Part shown: piece after piece, positions 44,301-53,902 of the stretch
Layout of the letters: every line of letters starts with the position of its first letter
How positions within the stretch are numbered: the first letter of the stretch is position 1
NCBI GenBank assembly: GCA_002403305.1
Contig: DHHM01000010.1
Coordinates: 62,001-126,000 of the forward strand
Reading direction: 5' to 3'
DNA length: 64,000 nt
Origin: Bacteroidales bacterium UBA4772
GTDB lineage: Bacteria > Bacteroidota > Bacteroidia > Bacteroidales > VadinHA17
Translations under genes and position numbers: made by a program
The notes under the pieces: generated by a model
What the model was told of the DNA's origin: nothing
What the model saw: the letters and a program-made list of their open reading frames with translations, nothing else
Databases searched by the model: none

Positions 44301-44671
44301 GTGGCGTAACCGAGTGATTTTTTCTCGCGGGAAATACCGAGTGCCGTAACAACAATCTCATCAAGACCGGTGGTCTCAATCTTCATTGTCACGTTAATGG
44401 TAGTCCTGCTTCCAATAGGTTCCGTAATGGTCTCCATACCGACGAAAGTGAACACCAGATTACGGGCAGTTGTCGGAACAGCGAGGGAATAGTTCCCGCT
44501 TCCATCCGTCAAGGTGCCGATTGTAGTACCCTGGACTGTTACTGCTACACTCGGAATTGGTAATCCATCCTCACTGGAAGTAACAGTACCTCTAATTGTC
44601 ACCGTTTGCGCCATCAGGGCGGAAAAGCCCGTAAACACAAACAGTGCAAGCACTAGTTTTAGTTTGTTCAT
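41393..44671 (-). CDS. SusC/RagA-family TonB-linked outer-membrane channel
   Basis: 1092 residues. Signal peptide (MNKLKLVLALFVFTGFSALMAQ), carboxypeptidase-regulatory-like domain (IRGTVTSSEDGLPIPSVAVTV), the SusC hinge VTALGISREKKSLGYATQ, plug with LSGKVAGVSVKVSGNMGGSSNIVIRGSKSL and SIDVLKGAAASALYGARAANGVIMITTKKG, then a large barrel ending in NYGFNIKIQF. It imports a ligand captured by the SusD partner using TonB energy. A promoter box lies about 100 bases upstream. Confidence 0.95.
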   Translation of the reverse strand: MNKLKLVLALFVFTGFSALMAQTVTIRGTVTSSEDGLPIPSVAVTVQGTTIGTLTDGSGNYSLAVPTTARNLVFTFVGMETITEPIGSRTTINVTMKIETTGLDEIVVTALGISREKKSLGYATQALDGEAIAAVKTDNFVNTLSGKVAGVSVKVSGNMGGSSNIVIRGSKSLTGNNQALFVIDGVPVDNSNTNNSGQLRGRAGYDYGNAASDINPNDIESIDVLKGAAASALYGARAANGVIMITTKKGSAQAGRAVGVTFSSNVTIGVIDKSTFPTYQLSYGGGYGPYYSEGDYPGLEEFDLDGDGTDDLVVPFYEDASMGERFNPSLMVYQWDAFVPESPNFGKKTPWMAAENGPITFFDRAVSYTNSIDVTGGDDKAAFRLGYTNQTQNGIMPNSLLKKNNILFNGSYNVLKNLKVSASANFINTGGRGRNSTGYSDNILSSFRQWWQVNVDVKQLEDLFEASGQQNVTWNRTYYDDPVGLYWDSPYWVRFRNYQSDERNRLLGYAQVDWKATEWLSFMGRVSVDQYSELQEERKAVLSCAGEMGPQRDEATSGYSRYTRSFLEANFDLMATFKKDITENLNFNGLLGVNIRRNKEDRLYEGTSGGLSVPEVYALSNSVNPMQVPYESFRQIGLNGYFGSVSFGYANTLYLDATYRIDQSSTLPSDNWTYPYPSISGSFLFSQLVGASWLDLGKVRVNYAEVGNDAPWASILDTYDPEAPFNGIPMVSVAGTKNNPGLKPERTKSIEAGLELSVFKNRMGLDFALYKSNTVNQILPVSVSSATGYVSKFVNAGEIQNKGIELSLMLNPVRVSDFSWDIVLNFAKNANEVVELQEGITNLQLARLQGGVTINARVGEPYGTIQGTDYVYLNGERVINSTGYYAISTTSDNILGNVNPDWTGGILNSFNYKGVRLSALVDVQKGGDIFSLDMWYGMATGLYPETVFTNDLGNPVRDPVYGDAATGGDPNSGGVVLDGVLADGTPNTKRVTGGNYRLFGYARNPNTGFIYDASYVKLREVTLSYDLPKTLLAKTFINGASIGFVGSNLWIIHKNLPYADPEASQSAGNIQGWQSGVMPTTRNYGFNIKIQF

Positions 44672-44768
44672 AGATTAGAGTTTTAGGTTAAAAAAAAAGG
44701 TTAAAGTCAAATCAGCAATCCGGCATGGGGAAAAACAAGTGCAATTCTCCATGTTTTCTTTGCTAATC

Positions 44769-44776
44769 CAAATATA
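44769..44776 (-). promoter_or_regulatory. Bacteroidota -7 promoter box for susC
   Basis: The minus strand reads TATATTTG, an exact TAnnTTTG match, giving a leader of about 90 bases. The rest of the 239-base gap to elbB is A+T-rich, with no other feature seen. Confidence 0.6.
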
Positions 44777-44910
44777 ATGCTTTTTTAACAAGATAATGCC
44801 ATAAACCCTTTTTTTATATATAAGGTTCAGTATCTGCAGCTATCAAGACCTATTAACGCCAGCTTACAGGTCAGTTATCCAGTTTTTTACTAATTTTATC
44901 TCTTCTAACA

Positions 44911-45573
44911 ATGAATTCTATGAAAGCAGCGGTAGTTATCTCAGGGTGCGGTGTCTTCGACGGAGCAGAGATACATGAGACGGTCATGACATTGTATGCA
45001 CTCGACAAATACGGATGTTCATACCAGCTCTTTGCTCCCAACGTGATGCAGCATCACGTCATCAACCATATCACCGGCGAGGTTATGCAGGAGTCGCGCA
45101 ACGTCCTTACAGAAGCTGCCCGGATAGCCAGGGGAAAGATAAAGGCCCTGACAGAATACAGGGCAGCGGATTTTGACGCCCTTATCTTCCCGGGAGGATT
45201 AGGCGTGGCAAAGAACCTCTGCACCTATGCCTTCGACGGCCCTGAATGCAGTGTCGACAGGGTGGTGGAAGAGGCCATCCTCACAACTCACAAAGCACAC
45301 AAACCGATAGGAGCACTATGTATCTCCCCGGTGCTGATAGCAAGGGTGCTGGGCGATGTGACCGTTACCATAGGAAATGACGCGACAACAGCTGCACATC
45401 TGGCTGAACTCGGGGCAAGACATGAGCGTAAGGCCCACGGCGAAGTGGCAGTCGACAGGAAAAACCTTATCGTTACTGCAGCCTGTTACATGCTCGACGC
45501 AACAGTCTCAGACATTGCCCGCGATGCAGAGGAGGTTGTGAAAGCGTTAATGGAACTGGCAGACAGGGGCTGA
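44911..45573 (+). CDS. elbB: ElbB-type DJ-1/PfpI glyoxalase
   Basis: 220 residues of the isoprenoid-biosynthesis-associated ElbB group: VVISGCGVFDGAEIHETVMTLYALDKYG, FAPNVMQHHVINHITGE, DALIFPGGLGVAKNL and the nucleophile-elbow cysteine C137 in PIGALCISPVLIA. The E. coli homologue has glyoxalase activity in vitro; its cell role is unsettled. The start is 44911, or the internal ATG at 44920. It stands alone between the SusC gene and a convergent DUF4294 gene. Confidence 0.92.
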   Translation: MNSMKAAVVISGCGVFDGAEIHETVMTLYALDKYGCSYQLFAPNVMQHHVINHITGEVMQESRNVLTEAARIARGKIKALTEYRAADFDALIFPGGLGVAKNLCTYAFDGPECSVDRVVEEAILTTHKAHKPIGALCISPVLIARVLGDVTVTIGNDATTAAHLAELGARHERKAHGEVAVDRKNLIVTAACYMLDATVSDIARDAEEVVKALMELADRG

Positions 45574-45641
45574 TCAGAATTTCCCGGCTTTTTTTCTATA
45601 ACGACAAACTTAAAAAGACAGTGTTCTCAGTCGGCGGCTGT

Positions 45642-46268
45642 TCAGAGCCTGCCGGCTTCTATGTCTCTCACTATAAGCTCAATAAGATAATCATCGCCGG
45701 CTGGTTCATAAGTGGCCCTCAGGTCTGAACCGAAGATGCGTGCTATGCTCTGCCAGAAGGTGGCGGCAAACTTGCCGCGATAGTCCCTTATAAGTTCGTA
45801 TGAGGTGGCCTGAGTCTCACGGTCAATCAGCTTTATAAGTATCTTGCCCTGGGTGAAGGTCAGCTTCCTGATATCACCCTCATATGTTTTGAAAATATCC
45901 TTCTCATACTGCCTCAGGAAGTTGTCCCTGGCCCGCTCATCAGGCAGCATCTCAAGTGTCCGGTTGATACGCCCGAACTCCTCCCTGACAATCAACGCAT
46001 AGGGGTAGACACGTCGCACGTTGTACACAAGTCTGGCATGCCTCCTGTAGTTGAACCGCACATCGCGTGGAGCCTCAGCTATGACGATGATCTCATCAAG
46101 CTCCACCAGCGGATAGGTCTGGCCGTCAAAGGTTGCTGACTTAAGAACATGCAGTAGTTTCACAACGGTATCTGACTCCGCGGTGTCAGGCGCTATCAAT
46201 TCCGGTTTCTGACAGTAAGAGCTGAGATACAACGCAAGCGTCAACAGTATTGCGAACAGCCGTTTCAT
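45642..46268 (-). CDS. DUF4294 secreted protein
   Basis: 208 residues from the ATG at 46268; an upstream TTG lies in the promoter box. A signal peptide (MKRLFAILLTLALYLSSYC) is followed by the DUF4294 domain with VELDEIIVIAEAPRDVRFNYRRHARLVYNVRRVYPYA, LTFTQGKILIKLIDRET and YELIRDYRGKFAATFWQSIARIFG. It is conserved in Bacteroidota with no known function, probably periplasmic. Its neighbours offer no clue. Confidence 0.85.
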   Translation of the reverse strand: MKRLFAILLTLALYLSSYCQKPELIAPDTAESDTVVKLLHVLKSATFDGQTYPLVELDEIIVIAEAPRDVRFNYRRHARLVYNVRRVYPYALIVREEFGRINRTLEMLPDERARDNFLRQYEKDIFKTYEGDIRKLTFTQGKILIKLIDRETQATSYELIRDYRGKFAATFWQSIARIFGSDLRATYEPAGDDYLIELIVRDIEAGRL

Positions 46269-46277
46269 AATTCCCTG

Positions 46278-46285
46278 CAAATTTA
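46278..46285 (-). promoter_or_regulatory. Bacteroidota -7 promoter box for the DUF4294 gene
   Basis: The minus strand reads TAAATTTG, an exact TAnnTTTG match, ending 9 bases before the ATG. The transcript is predicted to have almost no leader. Confidence 0.65.
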
Positions 46286-46358
46286 ACCAATTGTCGTGCC
46301 AAAGGTTTCATCGAATGATAAAACTGATCTATATCATCCTCTGTCTAAAGTGACATGC

Positions 46359-46366
46359 TATCTTTG
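46359..46366 (+). promoter_or_regulatory. Bacteroidota -7 promoter box for the DUF3267 gene
   Basis: TATCTTTG, an exact TAnnTTTG match, 8 bases before the ATG at 46374. It rules out the in-frame upstream start at 46296. Confidence 0.7.
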
Positions 46367-46373
46367 GGGGTCA

Positions 46374-47006
46374 ATGAACAACAAGCCTTCCATAGATGAA
46401 CTTGAGGATGGGCCTGCTTACGAGAAGGTGCTGACCCTTCCCTATGATGATCTGGCCCCGTTCGTCATCAGCGGGCTCAGAACCCTGACACTGCCCATGA
46501 TGCTGGTCTGGACGGTTGCCATCGTCTCTGCTTCCCTGACGCTTTTTCTGTGGCCCCGTTCAGGAGGCACTCCTGAACACCCGGGGATACTGACGGGACT
46601 GGCCGCGGGACTCATCCTGATACCTCTCCTGCTTGTACCCCTGCACGAGCTGCTGCACCTGATTCCCTTCAGGCTTGCCGGTGCCAGGGACATCAGGGTG
46701 GGCGCAGACCTGCGGCAGGGTATTGTCTATGTCACCGCCCACCGTTTTGTGGCCGGGTTGAACCTCTTTGCGGTTGTAGCCCTTACACCCTTCCTGCTTA
46801 TCACTGCATCCATGGTTGCAGTGATGTTTTTCGTGCCACCCTGGTGGCAGTGGGTGCTGACCCTCGCGCTCCTGGCTCACACCACAATGTGTGCAGGCGA
46901 CGCCGCACTGCTGGGCTACCTGGAGCGTTACAGGGGACGCAAGGTCTACACCTGGGATGACGTCGACAAAAAGGAGGCATATTTCTATGCATCAAAAATT
47001 ACCTGA
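46374..47006 (+). CDS. DUF3267 membrane protein with a zinc-peptidase-like HExxH motif
   Basis: 210 residues from the ATG at 46374. Four to five membrane helices are visible (LPMMLVWTVAIVSASLTLFLW, ILTGLAAGLILIPLLLVPL, VAGLNLFAVVALTPFLLIT, MVAVMFFVPPWWQWVLTLAL). HELLH sits at residues 91-95 at the end of the second helix, as in DUF3267 and site-2-protease-like families. A late aspartate (CAGDAALL) could be the third ligand. Peptidase activity is inferred from the motif only. Confidence 0.82.
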   Translation: MNNKPSIDELEDGPAYEKVLTLPYDDLAPFVISGLRTLTLPMMLVWTVAIVSASLTLFLWPRSGGTPEHPGILTGLAAGLILIPLLLVPLHELLHLIPFRLAGARDIRVGADLRQGIVYVTAHRFVAGLNLFAVVALTPFLLITASMVAVMFFVPPWWQWVLTLALLAHTTMCAGDAALLGYLERYRGRKVYTWDDVDKKEAYFYASKIT

Positions 47007-47137
47007 AGGATTATCCTGGCCTCCCTGAGGCATATGCAGGCCACCATCTGACTGTTTACAGACGATCATAGTTAACCTTTGTTAACCGCTCCTCTATTAG
47101 AGATTATTTAATTATTTTAACCGCCCAAACCATCCCC

Positions 47138-48577
47138 ATGAGCAGTTTCTCACAAACCCTGAAAAAATTCCCCGGCCTCTTCTGGATCTCCAACGTCATC
47201 GAGCTGTTCGAACGGTGGGGATGGTACGCCTTCTACAACGGGTTCTTCGCCATCTACCTTACCTCTGCGAAGGAGACGGGTGCACTCGGATTCACCAATG
47301 GGGAGAAAGGATTGATCATGGGCACGGGATCAATGATTCTGTACCTCCTTCCGGTAATAACCGGCGCCATCGCAGACAGGATAGGCTATAAGAAGGTGCT
47401 TATCGTCTCCTTTCTGACATATATACTCTCCTTTTTAATGCTGAGCCGGTTCGAGACCTTCGGAGCCATCTTCGCATCGTTCATACTCCTGGCAGTCGCC
47501 GGGGCTCTGTTCAAACCCATCATCTCGGGAACAGTTGCCAGGGTGACCAACAGGGAGACGGCCTCACTCGGCTTCGGCATCTTTTACATGGTGGTCAATA
47601 TCGGCGGCTTCATCGGCCCCTTCGTGGCCAGCCTGATGTACAAGCACAACTGGGATATGGTCTTCTATATGTCGATGGGGGCCATGGCGCTGAACTTCGT
47701 CTTGGTAATGTTTTTATACAGGGAGCCGGCACTGATAGGCACAGACAGCACCTTCCTTCAGAATATAGGCATTGCCTTCAGGAATATCGGGGTGACACTC
47801 ACAGACTGGCGTTACCTTCTCTTCCTGCTGATAATCGGTGTCTTCTGGACAGCCTACAACCAGCTTTACTATTCCTTTCCGGTCTTCCTTGAGTCGTGGG
47901 TGAACCTCGACAAGATGTCGGTTACCCTGGGGCTTGAACCGGGGACTATCACCACCGTTACCATCTCCAGCCTGGCCTCTTTCTTCATAATTCTGTTCCA
48001 GCTGGTGATCTCGTCGGTGACAGCCGGCTTCCGGCCCCTGAACAGCATCATGAGCGGTATCTTCATACTGGCCATAGGCCTGGGGATGATGTTTGCCAAC
48101 CTTAATCCCTGGTTCATAGTACTTGGGGTGCTGATCTTCGGCATCGGAGAGATGGCCTCCTCACCCAAGATACAGGAGTACCTGGGCGGCATCGCCCCTC
48201 CTGACAGAAAAGCCCTGTACATGGGAACGGCATTCCTCCCGATAGCACTGGGACACGTCGGTGCCGGCTGGGTCTCCGGCAAACCATACGAACAGGCTGC
48301 CGATAAACTCCTGCTACTGCGAAGAGCAGTGGAAGAGAGAGGGTTTGACATCCCTGATGTCTCTGCAACATTCACCCAGACAGACTATTACACAAGGGCC
48401 CAGGAGCTTTTCGGCATGGATGCCCAGCAGCTCACCAGGTACCTGTGGGATACATACAACCCTTCCAGGGTGTGGATAATGTTTGCGGCCATTGCCGTCG
48501 CCGCAAGCGTGATGCTGTACCTCTATGACAGGCTAATTCTCAGAGGCAGAGAGGTCAGTGGAAATGGCAGGCAGTAA
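47138..48577 (+). CDS. POT/PTR-like major facilitator transporter
   Basis: 479 residues with about twelve membrane helices. The first helix has ELFERWGWYAFYN (E22-x2-E25-R26-W-x-W-Y30), close to the ExxERFxYY signature of proton-coupled oligopeptide transporters. GAIADRIGYKKVL (helix 2-3 loop) and ALFKPIISGTVARV match MFS and POT consensus. A cytoplasmic or periplasmic insert near the C-terminus (EERGFDIPDVSATFTQTDYY) is unusual in length. Peptides are the likely substrate, but the variant motif leaves room for others. The stop codon sits inside a heptanucleotide repeat. Confidence 0.85.
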   Translation: MSSFSQTLKKFPGLFWISNVIELFERWGWYAFYNGFFAIYLTSAKETGALGFTNGEKGLIMGTGSMILYLLPVITGAIADRIGYKKVLIVSFLTYILSFLMLSRFETFGAIFASFILLAVAGALFKPIISGTVARVTNRETASLGFGIFYMVVNIGGFIGPFVASLMYKHNWDMVFYMSMGAMALNFVLVMFLYREPALIGTDSTFLQNIGIAFRNIGVTLTDWRYLLFLLIIGVFWTAYNQLYYSFPVFLESWVNLDKMSVTLGLEPGTITTVTISSLASFFIILFQLVISSVTAGFRPLNSIMSGIFILAIGLGMMFANLNPWFIVLGVLIFGIGEMASSPKIQEYLGGIAPPDRKALYMGTAFLPIALGHVGAGWVSGKPYEQAADKLLLLRRAVEERGFDIPDVSATFTQTDYYTRAQELFGMDAQQLTRYLWDTYNPSRVWIMFAAIAVAASVMLYLYDRLILRGREVSGNGRQ

Positions 48578-48613
48578 ACAGTCGGCAGTTGCCAGTCTTC
48601 AGCCGGCAGTCAT
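48572..48613 (+). repeat. Six tandem heptamers of the form CAGTNNN
   Basis: Read from 48572: CAGTAAA, CAGTCGG, CAGTTGC, CAGTCTT, CAGCCGG, CAGTCAT. The first four bases are conserved (one T to C) and the last three vary. The first unit supplies the TAA stop of the transporter gene. Confidence 0.8.
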
Positions 48614-48619
48614 TAATGT

Positions 48620-48685
48620 GCCGTAGACATTATAGTATTGTAGCACCGGCATTATAAAGATAATCATATGCCGTAGGCATTATAG
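48620..48685 (+). repeat. Direct repeat of a 16-base palindromic element
   Basis: GCCGTAGACATTATAG at 48620-48635 recurs as GCCGTAGGCATTATAG at 48670-48685 (one difference, 50-base spacing). A weaker copy (CACCGGCATTATAAAG) lies between. The second copy with its flank, ATGCC-GTA-GGCAT, is a small hairpin. Confidence 0.75.
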
Positions 48686-48710
48686 ATGTAGAAGTTTATA
48701 AAACAGAAAT

Positions 48711-49790
48711 ATGAAAACAAGAACCTTATTTATCGCAATCCTGCTGACGGTCACTCTCAGCCTGACTGCACAGCGGCGGATAGTGAACATGCCGGATATA
48801 CCCGGGTATGTGACGCTGAAATGCGACTTTCACATGCACACTGTCTTCTCTGACGGTAACGTATGGCCAACGCAAAGAATAGGCGAGGCCTGGCGCGACG
48901 GACTGGACGCAATATCCATAACTGATCACCTTGAATACCAGCCGCACAGGCAGTACATACCCACGGATCACAACGCCGCGTGGAAGATAGCCCGTTCGAC
49001 CGCGGCAAACTATAACATCATCCTCGTCATGGGTACCGAGATAACCCGCGGCATGCCTCCCGGTCACCTCAATGCGCTCTTCATTACCGACGCCGACTCT
49101 CTTGACAGGGAGGATTTCATGGAGGTCATCGAAACAGCCATCGGTCAGGGTGCCTTCATCCAGTGGAACCACCCCGGATGGAAGAGTCAGCAGCCTGACG
49201 GGATACCACGCATGTACCCTGTGCATGAAGAGCTCATTGCCAGGGGATGGATGCACGGGATTGAGTTTGCCAACGAACATGAATTCTATCCCCTGGTGAT
49301 GGATATGTGCCGCGACAATAAGCTGGCGGTGATGGGCAACAGTGATATCCACGGCACAATCAGCGAAGAGTTCAGCGCACCACAGTACTCTCACCGCCCC
49401 ATGACCCTTGTCTTTGCCAGGGAGCGTACCGCCGCCGCCGTGAAGGAGGCTTTGTTCGCCGGTCGCACGGTAGTCTGGCATGGCGACCTCCTCGCAGGAT
49501 TTGAAGAAAACGTTGCTCCGTTCTTCCGGGCTGCTGTCACCGCCGGGAAGCCCTTCCGTGACGACGGCAAGTCGATCTGGTTTGAACTGACGAACATTTC
49601 TGACCTGCCGATGGAACTGACCGGGGGGCCAGAGGGAGCACCTGCTGCCGTAAGCCTGCCGGCAAGAAGCAGCGTGATTATCAAGGCTGACCGCAGGTAC
49701 CTTGATGAGCCTGTAAACTATGAGGTCAGCAACATCATTACCGGCACCAATACTGTTTTGAAAGTCGCAATCAGGCCGGCAGCCGACTGA
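48711..49790 (+). CDS. Secreted PHP-domain phosphoesterase
   Basis: 359 residues. Signal peptide MKTRTLFIAILLTVTLSLTAQ. The PHP domain starts CDFHMHTVFSDG (metal ligands H41 and H43), followed by ISITDHLEY, GTEITRG, IQWNHPG and MGNSDIHG, all typical PHP metal-site segments. A C-terminal beta domain (about 270-359) resembles the extra domain seen in exported Bacteroidota PHP proteins. A phosphodiester or phosphomonoester substrate is likely, but which one is unknown. No operon partners. Confidence 0.88.
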   Translation: MKTRTLFIAILLTVTLSLTAQRRIVNMPDIPGYVTLKCDFHMHTVFSDGNVWPTQRIGEAWRDGLDAISITDHLEYQPHRQYIPTDHNAAWKIARSTAANYNIILVMGTEITRGMPPGHLNALFITDADSLDREDFMEVIETAIGQGAFIQWNHPGWKSQQPDGIPRMYPVHEELIARGWMHGIEFANEHEFYPLVMDMCRDNKLAVMGNSDIHGTISEEFSAPQYSHRPMTLVFARERTAAAVKEALFAGRTVVWHGDLLAGFEENVAPFFRAAVTAGKPFRDDGKSIWFELTNISDLPMELTGGPEGAPAAVSLPARSSVIIKADRRYLDEPVNYEVSNIITGTNTVLKVAIRPAAD

Positions 49791-49822
49791 TAACGATGCC
49801 GGCACCGTCTTCCGTGCAGCCT

Positions 49823-53176
<3,354 letters not shown>

Positions 53177-53217
53177 TCAGTGACCGCGCCGATCCCTCCG
53201 TGAAGAATCTGTTGCCG

Positions 53218-53337
53218 GGCAGAGTCAACTGACGCTAAGATTCTGCTGCCAGATTCATCTGCCGGACAAATCCTCCGGGCAGAGTCAGCTGCCGGGCATA
53301 ACCTGCGGACAAGATCAGCCGCCGGGAAGATCCTCCG
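53218..53337 (-). repeat. Four degenerate 30-bp tandem repeats crossing the mobA stop codon
   Basis: Units 53308-53337, 53278-53307, 53248-53277 and 53218-53247 share the core AGATT/AGTCA...CTGCCGG.....AATCCTCCG. A fifth, very worn unit may run to 53188. The first unit encodes the last residues of MobA and its stop. In another minus-strand frame the array reads as ten-residue repeats such as RRLCPAADSA. Confidence 0.85.
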
Positions 53338-53902
53338 GCCTGTTGATATTGGTAAAGGCCTTTGTTGTCGCAGCGTCGGAGGGCAGCTCCAGGTAACGCG
53401 TGTCGACAAGGGTGTAGAAATCGATCACCGCCGGGCTGCCGTCGGAAAGGAGGTAGCTCTGCAGCCTTTCATGAATATCGCACCTGTATATGGCGTGCAT
53501 AGGCTCAACAAGTCCGTTTACCCTGGGCACAAGAATATCTGCCTGCGTACTGAGCATCTCGAGGGCCTGTTGCCTGATAAGACCCTCCGAGAGCCACGGC
53601 ATGTCACCGCCGAAGACGAACAGCAACGGTGTGGCGCAGGCCCTCATGGCGGACTCGATGCCGGCCAGGGGACCCAAACCGGCAAAGTTATCGGCCGTCA
53701 GGCGCACACCCTGCGGAACAGGACTCCCCTCAGGCCATCCGGCAACAATTATCTCATGGAATAATGGGTCCAGAACAGAGATGATGCGATCAATGATAGG
53801 CACTCCGGCAACCTCTATGAGCGACTTGTTGATGCCGCCGAAGCGCCTGCTCCTGCCTCCTGCAACTATTGCCGCGGTTATGTCAGGAAAAGGCTTTTTC
53901 AG
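53315..53902 (-). CDS. mobA: MobA-type molybdenum cofactor guanylyltransferase with non-canonical start
   Basis: Attaches GMP to molybdopterin. The nucleotide-binding loop AAIVAGGRSRRFGGINKSL is encoded upstream of the first canonical start (GTG at 53803), so a start there would remove the active site. The frame is closed by TAA shortly before, with no ATG, GTG or TTG in between. The best start is CTG at 53902, which overlaps the fhs stop as CTGA and gives 195 residues, the normal length. ATT at 53905 is the alternative. Later motifs: NFAGLGPLAGIESAM, FVFGGDMPWLSEGLI, TNINRPEDL. Other NTP-transferases of this fold cannot be excluded. Confidence 0.82.
   Translation of the reverse strand: MKKPFPDITAAIVAGGRSRRFGGINKSLIEVAGVPIIDRIISVLDPLFHEIIVAGWPEGSPVPQGVRLTADNFAGLGPLAGIESAMRACATPLLFVFGGDMPWLSEGLIRQQALEMLSTQADILVPRVNGLVEPMHAIYRCDIHERLQSYLLSDGSPAVIDFYTLVDTRYLELPSDAATTKAFTNINRPEDLPGG

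Noticed and set aside
48726..49805. A 359-residue minus-strand ORF opposite the PHP gene
   Set aside because: It mirrors the PHP gene exactly, has no recognisable domain, and the plus strand carries a signal peptide and metal-site motifs.
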